The position numbers and the translations under genes are program-made. Shown here in pieces: positions 7,614 through 16,049 of a stretch of DNA of 64,000 bases; the stretch's first letter is position 1; every line of letters starts with the position of its first letter. Under the pieces are notes generated by a model that was given only the letters and a program-made list of their open reading frames with translations, did no database searches and was not told where the DNA came from. The stretch is from Hymenobacter daecheongensis DSM 21074 (GTDB lineage: Bacteria; Bacteroidota; Bacteroidia; Cytophagales; Hymenobacteraceae): assembly GCF_900141805.1 (NCBI RefSeq), contig NZ_FQYN01000002.1, positions 1 to 64,000 of the forward strand, read 5' to 3'.

Positions 7614-9365
7614 ATGAAATCTCGCCTGTCCTTGCTGGGTTTGGCGGCGCTGCTGGCCTGCACCACCGCCGTTCCGCATGCCCCCGCCGACGTGGCCACC
7701 ACGGTAGCTGCCGTGCCCTATGCCACCCCGCCCCGGACCGTGCCCGGCGTTATCACCAGCAAAGCCATGGTTGTGTCGGCGCATCCGGAGGCCTCGCGCA
7801 TCGGGGTGCAGGTGCTGCGCCGGGGTGGCAATGCGTATGATGCGGCCATTGCGGTGCAGTTTGCGCTGGCCGTGGCGCTGCCCGTGGCCGGCAATATTGG
7901 CGGGGGCGGCTTCCTGCTCTACCGCGCCGCCGACGGCCAGGAAGGGGCCCTCGACTTCCGCGAAACCGCCCCCGCCGCCGCCACGCGCGACATGTACCTT
8001 GACCGGCAGGGCAACGTGGTTCCTGACTTAAGCACACTGGGCCACCTGGCCGCCGGCGTGCCCGGCACCGTGGCCGGCATGGAGGCGCTGCACAAAAAGC
8101 TGGGCCTGCTACCGTGGAAAGACTTAGTGCAGCCCGCCGTGGAGCTGGCCGCCAAGGGCCTGGCGCTGACGGAAAAAGAAGCCACCGGCCTCAATCGGAC
8201 CAAGGAAAGCTTCCGCCGCTACAACGCCGCCGCGGCCTACCTGCCCGCCGCCGGCGCTCCGGCCTGGAAAGCGGGCGACCTGATCCGCTACCCCGACCTG
8301 GCCCGCACGCTGGAGCGCATCCGCGACCAGGGCCGCGCCGGCTTCTACGAAGGCCCCACCGCCGACCTGCTGGTGGCCGAAATGCAGCGGGGCAAAGGCC
8401 TTATCACAAAGCAGGATTTGAAAAGCTACCAGCCCAAATGGCGCACCCCGTTGCACGGCCCCTACCGCGGCTACGACGTGCTGACGTTTCCGCCGCCCAG
8501 CTCCGGCGGCGTGGCGCTGCTGCAGATGCTGCAGATGCTGGAGCCCTACGATCTGCGCGCGGCCGGCTGGCATTCGCCCACCGGCGTGCACCTCATCACG
8601 GAGGCCCAGCGGCGCGTGTACGCCGACCGCGCCACCTTCCTCGGCGACCCGGATTTTGGGAAGGTGCCCGTGGCCCAATTGCTGGATAAAGACTACAACC
8701 GCCAGCGGATGGCCACCAAGCAGCCCCACCGCGCCACCCCCAGCCAAAGCGTGACGGCCGGCACCAACATTCCCGCCTACGAATCGGACCAGACCACGCA
8801 CTACAGCATTGTGGATGCGCAGGGCAACGCGGTGAGCTGCACGACCACGCTCAACGGGGCCTATGGCAGCAAGGTAGTGGTGGCTGGGGCGGGCTTTCTG
8901 CTCAATAATGAGATGGACGATTTCAGCAGCAAGCCCGGCGTGCCGAACGCCTATGGGCTGGTGGGCGGCGCGGCCAACGCCATTGCCCCCGGCAAACGGA
9001 TGCTTTCGTCGATGACGCCTGCCATTCTCACCCAAAACGGCCAGCTCCGGATGGTGGTGGGCACGCCCGGCGGCAGCACCATCATCACCAGCGTATTGCA
9101 GGCTATTCTGCACGTGCTGGACTACGACATGACCATGCAGCAGGCCGTGGCCGCCCCGCGCCTGCACCACCAGTGGCTCCCCGATCAGATTGACGTGGAA
9201 GAAAACGCGCTGACCATCGTGGGCCTGGATTCCTTGCGCCAGCGCGGCTACCTGCTCAAGCCCCGCAGCCCCTGGGGCCGCATCGACGCCATCCGAATCC
9301 TGCCCGACGGCCGCCTGGAAGGCGGCGCCGACCCCCGCGGCGACGACTCGGCGCAGGGGTATTAG
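7614..9365 (+). CDS. ggt: Gamma-glutamyltransferase, lipoprotein
   Basis: 583 residues. Transfers or hydrolyses the gamma-glutamyl group of glutathione and similar peptides. The N-terminus (MKSRLSLLGLAALLACTTAV) is a lipoprotein signal with lipobox LLAC, so it is probably membrane-anchored in the periplasm or at the surface. Autoprocessing site: the Thr of DQTTHYSIVDAQGNAVSCTT (Thr394) would become the N-terminal nucleophile of the small subunit. GKRMLSSMTPAI carries the substrate-binding SS pair and GTPGGSTIITSVLQ the following loop. NGAYGSKVVV and FLLNNEMDDF are conserved. Length is usual. It is divergent from glgB and ends 11 bp before repeat A1. Confidence 0.93.
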   Translation: MKSRLSLLGLAALLACTTAVPHAPADVATTVAAVPYATPPRTVPGVITSKAMVVSAHPEASRIGVQVLRRGGNAYDAAIAVQFALAVALPVAGNIGGGGFLLYRAADGQEGALDFRETAPAAATRDMYLDRQGNVVPDLSTLGHLAAGVPGTVAGMEALHKKLGLLPWKDLVQPAVELAAKGLALTEKEATGLNRTKESFRRYNAAAAYLPAAGAPAWKAGDLIRYPDLARTLERIRDQGRAGFYEGPTADLLVAEMQRGKGLITKQDLKSYQPKWRTPLHGPYRGYDVLTFPPPSSGGVALLQMLQMLEPYDLRAAGWHSPTGVHLITEAQRRVYADRATFLGDPDFGKVPVAQLLDKDYNRQRMATKQPHRATPSQSVTAGTNIPAYESDQTTHYSIVDAQGNAVSCTTTLNGAYGSKVVVAGAGFLLNNEMDDFSSKPGVPNAYGLVGGAANAIAPGKRMLSSMTPAILTQNGQLRMVVGTPGGSTIITSVLQAILHVLDYDMTMQQAVAAPRLHHQWLPDQIDVEENALTIVGLDSLRQRGYLLKPRSPWGRIDAIRILPDGRLEGGADPRGDDSAQGY

Positions 9366-9375
9366 GGGAAGGTGG

Positions 9376-9589
9376 AGTTGTGAAGGGTGAAGTTGTGGAA
9401 GGTTCTGTCATCCTGAGCTTGCGAAGGACCTTCCTCTAATAACAGACAAAACTCTTTCAACGCACAAAGCCCTTTACCACGCAAACAGTAAAGGGCTTTG
9501 TATATTTAAAAACGCTTGTCGCTTAATAGAGGAAGGTCCTTCGCAAGCTCAGGATGACAGAACCTTCCACAACTTCACCCTTCACAACT
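9376..9589. repeat. Interspersed inverted repeat, family A copy 1
   Basis: Long arms 9376-9438 and 9527-9589 contain TGTCATCCTGAGC-TTGCGAAGGACCTTCCTC. Inside is a second hairpin, 9464-9477 with 9488-9501 (ACAAAGCCCTTTAC / GTAAAGGGCTTTGT). The element lies between the convergent stops of ggt (9365) and the 9593 gene and would terminate both. Family members: 40304-40536 and 43190-43291. Confidence 0.85.
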
Positions 9590-9592
9590 TCA

Positions 9593-9985
9593 CTATTTAG
9601 CCACGTAGCCGCGCAGATTGCCGGAGGCCATTATCAGAAGCTGGCCCAGGTGGCGCATCTGGTCGCCGAGGCCGTTGTGCAGGTGTGTGCCGACTGCCTC
9701 GTGGATGTTGCCGGCGGATTTGGAGGCCTGCTCACCCAGCGTTTGGAGCAGGGCGCTGGCGTTGGCCCGGTCGCCGGACTGCACGTACTGCTTCAGCTGA
9801 CTCAGGGCGGCGGCGGCCGTGGTAGTCACGGAGCTGGTGGAGTTTTGCAGGTAGGGCACCCAGCTGTCGATGAGGGGCACCAGGCCGCTGGGGTCATGGG
9901 CGAAGGTGTGGTTGTTGAACAGGTCGCTCAGGGCCAGGTTGGTCGAATAGAGGTGGTCGTTGAGGTTGGCAGAGGAGAGGGCCAT
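9593..9985 (-). CDS. Hypothetical protein
   Basis: 130 residues, no family recognised. It is predicted soluble and helical, rich in Ala, Ser, Leu and Asn (LNDHLYSTNLALSDLF, TTTAAAALSQLKQYVQSGD, LHNGLGDQMRHLGQLL), with no signal peptide or transmembrane segment. Codon use matches the neighbours. The stop codon is 3 bp from the end of repeat A1. It is divergent from the downstream GH31 gene. It could be a small helical-bundle protein; no function can be assigned. Confidence 0.6.
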   Translation of the reverse strand: MALSSANLNDHLYSTNLALSDLFNNHTFAHDPSGLVPLIDSWVPYLQNSTSSVTTTAAAALSQLKQYVQSGDRANASALLQTLGEQASKSAGNIHEAVGTHLHNGLGDQMRHLGQLLIMASGNLRGYVAK

Positions 9986-10107
9986 AGCTTAGGGGGCGTT
10001 AGGGGTTGAGGTAGGCTGTACGCCAGATTTGGCCGCCTCGTTGCTGCCAAAGCTAGCCTCGCCGCCGCCAGCGCACTATCTTGGCGGCTTCATCGATTTC
10101 CGCCGCC

Positions 10108-13100
10108 ATGTCTGCCCGTTTTTGCCGATCCCTGCTGCTGCCCTTTCTGCTGCTGCCCCTGGCGCCGCCTGCCCTTGCCCAGCGCACGGCCGGCCCACCC
10201 ACCCAGGACCCATTCGGGAAGCGCGAAACCGTGGCCCCGGCCATTGCCATCGGCAGCTACCGCTCCCACCGCTACGCCGACGGTACGCTGACCATCCGCA
10301 GCACCGACGGCGGCACATTGCGCGTGCGGCCCTGGGCCACGGGGGTGGTGCGGGTAGAATACTTCCCCGCCGGCCAGCCCGTGCGGCCCGACTCTTCGGT
10401 GAGCGTGGTGCAGGAGCCAGCCGCGCCAATGCCCAATACCAAGCTGGAGCCTTACCTGAACAACGTGCAGCCCGATGGCAGCCTGGTGCGCAACCAGGCC
10501 GGGGCGCTGGTGTGGCCGCTGGTAGCGGGCGGCACGATTCCGGGCACTATCGTGGTGCAGAAGAACCCGTTGCGCGTGAGCTACCAGCGGGGCGGCGAAA
10601 CGGTGGTGGCCGAGAGTGGCGGCGCGTTTCGGCAGCTGCCGGCCGGGCAGGTGCCCGCCGGCGGCACTGGCGTGGCCTTCCGCCTACAGCCCGATGAGCA
10701 CCTCTACGGCACCGGCTCCCGCGCTCTGCCCCTGGACCGCCGCGGGCGCAGGCTCAGCCTCTACAACGAAGCCCATTACAGCTACCAGAACGGCGAGCCC
10801 ACGCTGAACGTGAGCCTGCCCACGGTGGTGAGCAGCCGGGGCTACATGCTGTTTTTCGACCACCACACGGCCGGCACCCTCGACCTGGGCGCTACCGACA
10901 AAAGTACCCTCGAATACCGGGGCGAGGGCCTCACCAACCTGGGCTACTTTATCATTGTGGGCAATTCGTACGCCGAAATCCTGAGCCGCTACACGGCCCT
11001 CACGGGGCGGCAGCCGCTACCGCCGCGCTGGGGGCTGGGCCTCATTCAGAGCCGCTTCGGCTACAAAACCGAGCAGGAAATGTACCAGGTGGCCGGCCGC
11101 ATGCGCCGCGCCGGCTTTCCGCTCGATGGCCTCGTGCTGGACTTGTACTGGTTTGGGGGCACCAAAAAGCAGGGCGACTTCCGCTGGGTGCCCGAAAACT
11201 TTCCCGACCCGAAGCGCATGATGCGCCGCCTGGATTCGGCCGGCGTCAAAACCCTGCTGATTTCGGAGCCCTACGTGATGCGCACCTCCCGCAACGATGC
11301 GCTGGTGCGCCAGCAGGGCCTGGTGGGGCGCGACCTCACCAACACCGCGCCCTACACCGTGGAGTCGTTCTGGGCGGGGCCCGCCACGCTGCTCGATATG
11401 TTTCGGCCCAAAGCCCGCCAGTGGATGTGGCAGCAGTACGACCGCCTGAAGCAGGACGGCGTGGGCGGCTGGTGGAGCGACCTGGGCGAGCCCGAAAATC
11501 AGCCCGCCGACATGCGCTACGACCTGGGCCCCACCCGCCGCATTCACAATGCCTACGGGCAGGCCTGGGCCAGTATTCTGAGCGAAAACTACGCCCGCTC
11601 CTACCCGCAGGAGCGGCTTTTCAACCTGGCCCGCTCGGGCTGGGCCGGCATGCAGCGCCACTCCATTTTCCCGTGGTCCGGCGACATCAACCGCTCGTGG
11701 TCGGGGTTTCAGGCCCAGGTGCCCATCATGCTGGGCATGGGCCTGGGCGGCGTAGGCTACATGCACTCCGATGCCGGCGGCTTCTGCGTGGGACCCGTGG
11801 ATAGTGAGCTGTACACGCGCTGGCTGCAGATGGCCAGTCTCTGCCCTATCATGCGTCCCCACGGCGAGGGCGTGCCGCCCGAGCCCTACTGGTACCCCGA
11901 GCCCTACCAGGGCATTGTGCGCGAGGCGGCCCGGCTGCGCTACCAGCTGCTGCCCTACCTCTACACGCTGGCCTGGGAAAACAACCAGACCGGCACCCCG
12001 CTGGCCCGGCCCATGAACTACGGTGCCTCGTATCTGCGCCAGGCCAGCGGGGAAGAAGCCGCGGCCGGCCTGAGCCCCGATAACGCCACCACCGCTGAAT
12101 GGGGTGCGGCCGACTGGAGCTGGAACACCACCGCTTCCAGCGAATGGGGCCGCCAGCGGCTGGCAGCGCGGCAGCAACAAGCTTTTACCCAGCAGAATAC
12201 GGCCGCCCTAGCCAACGTGAACGATCAGTATTTGCTAGGACCTAATTTGCTGGTGGCGCCCGTGCTGCAGCCCGGCCAGCGCCGCCGCAACGTGGTGCTG
12301 CCCGCCGGCCCCTGGATTGATTTCTATACCAACCAGACCCTGCCCGGCGGCCGCACGGTGGGCGTGGCGGCCCCGCTGGCCCGCATTCCGCTGCTGGTGC
12401 GGGGCGGCGCGTTTCTGCCCCTGGCTCCCTACGTGCCCACCACCGCCCGCTACCGCACCGATACGCTGCGCGTGCGCTACTACGCCGACCCCGCCGTGCC
12501 CACCTCCAGCTTCGCGCTGTATGACGACGACGGCAAATCGGGCCTGGTGGCGCAAACCGGGCTGTACCAGCTCCTGGCCTTTCAGGGCAAAACCAGCGCC
12601 ACCCAAACCGATATCCGGGTGAGTGTGCGCGGCAAAGCCTACCCCAACGCCCCGGCCTGGCGAAGCATTGAGCTGCTGATACCGCGCGTGGCCGCCGCCC
12701 CCACGGCCGTGCTCCTCGATGGCGAAACCGTGCCCGCCACCGAGTGGCAATACGAGGCCGCCACCAGGCAGCTGCGCCTGCGCTTTTTGCTCGAAAGCAA
12801 GCCGGTAACCGTTTCCGTGCAGGGGTTGCGGCTAAATACGGCTCCGCTGCGCGACATTGCCCCCGAAGCCGCCACCCTGGAAGCCCCCGACAACCGCACG
12901 TTCGGCGGCAGCACCACGCTGCGCTATTCCCTCACCACGCCCGGCACCTACCCCATCCGGATTCGCAACGCGGCTGGCACGCTGGTACGCACCCTGACGG
13001 CGGCCGGCCCGCAGCCCGCCGGAACCCACAGCCTGCCCTGGAATGGCCTGGATGCCGCCGGCCGGCCGCTGCCCGGCGGCGTGTACTGGGCCGAAATGAA

Positions 13101-13143
13101 CGGCCAGCACCAGCGCCTGGTGTTGCTGCGGGAACAGAATTAG
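10108..13143 (+). CDS. Secreted glycoside hydrolase family 31 with C-terminal FlgD-like domain
   Basis: 1011 residues from ATG 10108 (a TTG at 10081 is in frame but would precede the signal peptide). Signal peptide about residues 1-25 (LLLPFLLLPLAPPALAQ). N-terminal beta-sandwich (IRSTDGGTLRVRPW to FRLQPDEHLYGTGSRALPL), then GH31 barrel with nucleophile in GGWWSDLGEPE (Asp458) and acid/base in FPWSGDINRSW (Asp526), then SDAGGF. After the beta domain (LLVAPVLQPGQ, LVRGGAFLPLAP) a last module of about 100 residues (SLTTPGTYPIRIRNAAG, HSLPWNGLDAAGRPLPGGVY) looks like a FlgD/FN3-type Ig fold, often found at the ends of exported Bacteroidota proteins. Probably degrades alpha-glucosides or xylosides outside the cytoplasm; unlike the 1241-3661 enzyme it is exported. 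Confidence 0.9.
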   Translation: MSARFCRSLLLPFLLLPLAPPALAQRTAGPPTQDPFGKRETVAPAIAIGSYRSHRYADGTLTIRSTDGGTLRVRPWATGVVRVEYFPAGQPVRPDSSVSVVQEPAAPMPNTKLEPYLNNVQPDGSLVRNQAGALVWPLVAGGTIPGTIVVQKNPLRVSYQRGGETVVAESGGAFRQLPAGQVPAGGTGVAFRLQPDEHLYGTGSRALPLDRRGRRLSLYNEAHYSYQNGEPTLNVSLPTVVSSRGYMLFFDHHTAGTLDLGATDKSTLEYRGEGLTNLGYFIIVGNSYAEILSRYTALTGRQPLPPRWGLGLIQSRFGYKTEQEMYQVAGRMRRAGFPLDGLVLDLYWFGGTKKQGDFRWVPENFPDPKRMMRRLDSAGVKTLLISEPYVMRTSRNDALVRQQGLVGRDLTNTAPYTVESFWAGPATLLDMFRPKARQWMWQQYDRLKQDGVGGWWSDLGEPENQPADMRYDLGPTRRIHNAYGQAWASILSENYARSYPQERLFNLARSGWAGMQRHSIFPWSGDINRSWSGFQAQVPIMLGMGLGGVGYMHSDAGGFCVGPVDSELYTRWLQMASLCPIMRPHGEGVPPEPYWYPEPYQGIVREAARLRYQLLPYLYTLAWENNQTGTPLARPMNYGASYLRQASGEEAAAGLSPDNATTAEWGAADWSWNTTASSEWGRQRLAARQQQAFTQQNTAALANVNDQYLLGPNLLVAPVLQPGQRRRNVVLPAGPWIDFYTNQTLPGGRTVGVAAPLARIPLLVRGGAFLPLAPYVPTTARYRTDTLRVRYYADPAVPTSSFALYDDDGKSGLVAQTGLYQLLAFQGKTSATQTDIRVSVRGKAYPNAPAWRSIELLIPRVAAAPTAVLLDGETVPATEWQYEAATRQLRLRFLLESKPVTVSVQGLRLNTAPLRDIAPEAATLEAPDNRTFGGSTTLRYSLTTPGTYPIRIRNAAGTLVRTLTAAGPQPAGTHSLPWNGLDAAGRPLPGGVYWAEMNGQHQRLVLLREQN

Positions 13144-13153
13144 CCGCGCGAGC

Positions 13154-13289
13154 GGTGACCCCTCCCCCAGCCCCTCCCCAAAAGGGAGGGGTGCCAGACG
13201 CGAGTTCTGAACCAGACTCGTCAGCGGATAACTCGTCAGAAGCTAACCTAAGCCCCTCCCTTTTGGGGAGGGGTTGGGGAGAGGTCACC
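13154..13289. repeat. Interspersed inverted repeat, family F copy 1
   Basis: Arms 13154-13191 and 13252-13289 (GGTGACCCCTCCCCCAGCCC... and its near-complement with GGGGAGGGGTTGGGGAGAGG). Each arm carries its own small hairpin, CCCCTCCC-TTTT-GGGGAGGGG style. It lies between the convergent GH31 (stop 13143) and class D homologue (stop 13334). A related copy is at 63315-63458 and a single hairpin at 53915-53940. Confidence 0.8.
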
Positions 13290-13333
13290 GCCCGCACGGC
13301 GCTGCTACCACGCTATTCGACTGAGCAGCTGCT

Positions 13334-14134
13334 CTACGGCAGCAGGCTCAGCTCCTGCAGCAGGCGCTCGGTTATTTCGCGGCGGCTGCGCAGAAACTGG
13401 TCGGTGGCTTCCTTGCCGTCTTTGGGCTCCACGTTCAGGGCGAAGAAGTACACGTTGCCGGCGCGCTCCAGCCAGCCCACAAACCAGCCGTTGTGCATTT
13501 TGCCGCGCTGGGTTTTGGCCGTCTTACCATACAGCGACCAGCCGGCCGTCGATTTGAGCAGAAACATCTTTCTGGTCAGCTCCTGGCTGCGGCGGGCCAT
13601 GGGCAGCTGCCGGGCGTAGAGCCGGCGCAGAAACGCGACCTGCTCGAACTGCGACACCCGCGACACACCCGACTGCCAGAAGCTGTCCAGCGTTTCGGGC
13701 AGCACCACCATCATGCCGTACTTGAGCCCCATCAGCTGCTGCTGGTAGCGCAGCACGCCAATATCGCGCGACACCTGCTGGAAACACGGGTCGCAGGTGT
13801 TGCGGATGGCCCAGCCAATGGGCCGGTCTTTGTTCCACGCGCGGTCGGCGGGCGGCGTGCCGTCGTAGTGAATGAGTTGGGTCGTGTCCTTCAGCGTACC
13901 GGTTTCCAGGGCAATGAGCACCGTGGGAATCTCGAACGTGGCGCCGGGCAGAAAGCCTTCGTTGCAACGGGCCATGTTGTAGGAGGTGAAGCGGTTGGCC
14001 GCCTGGTCGTAGAGCAGAAACGAGCCCCGCACCCCGTACTCATCGAAATATTTCTGAAAATTGCGTTCGGTCACTGCCTGAGCCATAGCGCCCACTTGCA
14101 TTGTCAGCAGACCAAGAAGAAGCAGAAAACGCAT
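13334..14134 (-). CDS. Class D beta-lactamase homologue lacking catalytic residues
   Basis: 266 residues from ATG 14134; a longer start at 14221 adds a non-signal extension. Signal peptide MRFLLLLGLLTMQVGAMAQ. The fold follows OXA-type class D enzymes: FLPGATFEIPTVLIALETG aligns with the usual PASTFKIPNSLIALETG, KMHNGWFVGWLE and YFFALNVE are nearly canonical. But the nucleophile Ser is Ala65, the carbamylated Lys is Glu68, the SxV motif reads TCD, YGN reads YGM, and KTG reads KTA (204-206). So all four motifs are changed while the fold-defining residues are kept. It is very unlikely to hydrolyse beta-lactams; a binding or sensor role is possible. The gene is intact with normal codon use. Confidence 0.8.
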   Translation of the reverse strand: MRFLLLLGLLTMQVGAMAQAVTERNFQKYFDEYGVRGSFLLYDQAANRFTSYNMARCNEGFLPGATFEIPTVLIALETGTLKDTTQLIHYDGTPPADRAWNKDRPIGWAIRNTCDPCFQQVSRDIGVLRYQQQLMGLKYGMMVVLPETLDSFWQSGVSRVSQFEQVAFLRRLYARQLPMARRSQELTRKMFLLKSTAGWSLYGKTAKTQRGKMHNGWFVGWLERAGNVYFFALNVEPKDGKEATDQFLRSRREITERLLQELSLLP

Positions 14135-14381
14135 TGACGCTGAAAAGAGGATAAGGCGGAAGCGGGCGGCCCGCAGCCGGGGTCGGAGACAGATTTTCGG
14201 GTGGTGCGTGGCGCTCCGCAAGCATCATACCCGAAAACGAACTGCGCAATATACGGCCCGTGGGAATGTAGCGCCACCCGGCGTTTTTTTCGTACACGAG
14301 CCGCGGCCTGGCCGAGTCGGCCAAAACCAGCCGGCCGCCGCCCCCACACTTTCTCCTACCCCGAAACTACCCGCCGTCCCT

Positions 14382-14389
14382 TACCTTTC
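14382..14389 (+). promoter_or_regulatory. Promoter -7-like box before DUF983 gene
   Basis: TACCTTTC, one mismatch to TAnnTTTG, 10 bp before the ATG at 14400. The rest of the divergent gap (14135-14381) shows no other clear element. Confidence 0.3.
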
Positions 14390-14399
14390 CGCTTTCACT

Positions 14400-14810
14400 A
14401 TGGCTACCAAAACTGATTCTGCCGCGCTGGCTTTGCTCGACCTGCGCTGCCCGCGCTGCCGCCGGGGCAAGCTGTTTGTCACCTCCGCCCTGAGCACCCG
14501 CTTCGCCGAGATGCACGCCCATTGCCCCATCTGCGACCTGGCGCTGGAACCGGAGCCGGGCTTCTACTGGGGAGCCATGTTTGTGAGCTACGGCTTCTCG
14601 GTGGCCAGCTTTTTCGTTGGCGGCGCGGCGGCCTACTATCTGTTCAACGATCCGCCGACCTGGGTTTATGTACTGATTGTCACGCTTTTGGTGCTGATTA
14701 CCACGCCGCTGGTGCTGCGCTATTCCCGCGCCATCATGCTGCATCTGTTCGGCGGCATTCACTACAACCCCGACGCGGCCAAAACCACCCCGGCCCCGCC
14801 ACGCGCCTAA
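14400..14810 (+). CDS. DUF983 membrane protein
   Basis: 136 residues. N-terminal zinc-ribbon-like pair CPRCRRGKLF ... CPICDLALEPEPGFYWGAMF, the hallmark of DUF983, followed by two transmembrane helices (FVSYGFSVASFFVGGAAAYY; WVYVLIVTLLVLITTPLVLR) and a short cytoplasmic tail. ATG 14400 is chosen because upstream in-frame sequence is not family-like. Function unknown; inner-membrane location inferred. It overlaps the convergent YceI gene by 4 bp at the stop codons. Confidence 0.85.
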   Translation: MATKTDSAALALLDLRCPRCRRGKLFVTSALSTRFAEMHAHCPICDLALEPEPGFYWGAMFVSYGFSVASFFVGGAAAYYLFNDPPTWVYVLIVTLLVLITTPLVLRYSRAIMLHLFGGIHYNPDAAKTTPAPPRA

Positions 14811-15376
14811 CGGACCGGCCGCGCTACCAGCTCGAAGGCCAGCTGGAAATCGTTGCGGATGGCGTAGCTGCCCAGATTCTGAAAAAAGCTCGTGGAATTG
14901 TAGTTCACCCCAAACTCCGTGCGGTCGATGCTGGCGGTGCCGCGCACGCGCAGGCTGCCATCGGGCTGGCGGCTAAAGGTGGCCGGAAACCGCACCGGCC
15001 GGCTGATGCCCTTCAGCGTGAGCTCCCCCACGACTTGGCCCGCAGCCAAGGCGCGTAGCGTAAAGACGGCGGTAGGAAACCGGGCTACATCGAAGAAATC
15101 AGTGCCCCGCAGGTGCTCCTGCAGCTGGGTATCGGAGTGGGAAATGGTAGCCATATCGAACTCGAAGCGGCCATTTTGCAGGCGGGTGCCGGCGTAGTCG
15201 AACCGGCCCTGGCGGAGCTGCACCGCGCCGGTGGGGGCCCAGTCGCCGGCTTCGGCGTGGCCGGTCCAGGTGAGGCGACTGGCAGCGGGGTCGATGCGGT
15301 ACGTGGTGGCGGCGGGCTGAGCGGCTGCCAGCAGGCTGGTCAGCAGAATGAGCAGAAGTAGTTTCATGACTTTCAT
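14807..15376 (-). CDS. YceI-like family protein (periplasmic lipid-binding)
   Basis: 189 residues from the ATG at 15376 (a second Met three codons later). Signal peptide MKVMKLLLLILLTSLLAAAQ. The body shows the YceI pattern: YRIDPAASRLTWTGHAE, GRFEFDMATISHSD, FFDVARFPTAVFTLRAL, VVGELTLKGISRPVRFPATF, VRGTASIDRTEFGVNYN. These proteins are lipocalin-like barrels that bind polyisoprenoids or amphiphiles in the periplasm. The 15415-15927 gene precedes it by 38 bp on the same strand, so the two are probably co-transcribed. Confidence 0.9.
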   Translation of the reverse strand: MKVMKLLLLILLTSLLAAAQPAATTYRIDPAASRLTWTGHAEAGDWAPTGAVQLRQGRFDYAGTRLQNGRFEFDMATISHSDTQLQEHLRGTDFFDVARFPTAVFTLRALAAGQVVGELTLKGISRPVRFPATFSRQPDGSLRVRGTASIDRTEFGVNYNSTSFFQNLGSYAIRNDFQLAFELVARPVR

Positions 15377-15414
15377 GGGTTGAATAAAGATGGTTGGAGA
15401 GCAGCGCCGCAGCA

Positions 15415-15927
15415 TCAGCGCACGGCGGCTTCGGTTTCAATCAGGCCAAAGCCCTTATAGAGCTTGCCGGCCGCGTCGCGGGCCAGAATGTACCAGAGCG
15501 CATCGCCGCCGTAGAGGCTTGCGGCATTTTGGGCGTAGCGGTAGTTTTTGGCAAACGTGTAAACCTGGCCCGGCCGCAGCTGGCCGCGGGGGCAACCGAA
15601 AAGCGTGGCAAACTCGGCCGGCGTTTGGGTCAGGTTGGCCTGCCAGCCGGCGGCACTGTACCAGATAAAGCTGCCGCACTCCACTACCTGCAGCGGCTCG
15701 CCCACTTCGTTGCGTACCATCGTGCTGTGCTTCCACACAAACCGGCCGGGCTGGGCCGGGTCTGGCTCGGGGTAGTTGGGGTTGGGCGTGTGCCAGAGCG
15801 TGAGGCCCACGGGCACTTGCCGGAGCTTGTCGGGCAATGCGCGGGCGTGGTCGGTCCAGGCGTTTTGGGCGTGGGCAGCGGAGTTGGCGGCCAGCAGCAG
15901 AGCCAGCGCACAGAGTAAGTTTTTCAT
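15415..15927 (-). CDS. Secreted hypothetical protein
   Basis: 170 residues from ATG 15927 (MKNLLCALALLLAANSAAHAQ is a clear signal peptide; an upstream in-frame start gives a Pro-rich extension and is rejected). The mature part is Trp/Tyr-rich (VGLTLWHTPNPNYPEPDPAQ, FVWKHSTMVRNEVGEPLQVV, SFIWYSAAGWQANLTQTPAE, GDALWYILARDAAG) with two Cys (VECGS, FGCPRG) that could form a disulfide. No family recognised. It precedes the YceI gene in the same direction, so it may be a periplasmic partner of it. Confidence 0.7.
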   Translation of the reverse strand: MKNLLCALALLLAANSAAHAQNAWTDHARALPDKLRQVPVGLTLWHTPNPNYPEPDPAQPGRFVWKHSTMVRNEVGEPLQVVECGSFIWYSAAGWQANLTQTPAEFATLFGCPRGQLRPGQVYTFAKNYRYAQNAASLYGGDALWYILARDAAGKLYKGFGLIETEAAVR

Positions 15928-16049
15928 GGCCGTAAGCGGGGTTAGCGTACGGTCCAAAGGTGGCGGGCCGGCGGGCCCCAAGCGCCCCGCATCCGGATGT
16001 GGGGCGGCCCAAATCATGATCCGGGCCTACAAAACCGTTGAAAACCGCT

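Noticed and set aside
9376..9589. Possible CRISPR-like array in the repeats
   Set aside because: The repeats are inverted pairs with a hairpin, not short direct repeats with spacers, and no cas gene is present.
13334..14134. Calling this an antibiotic resistance beta-lactamase
   Set aside because: The catalytic Ser and Lys and the other motifs are replaced, so resistance is not supported.
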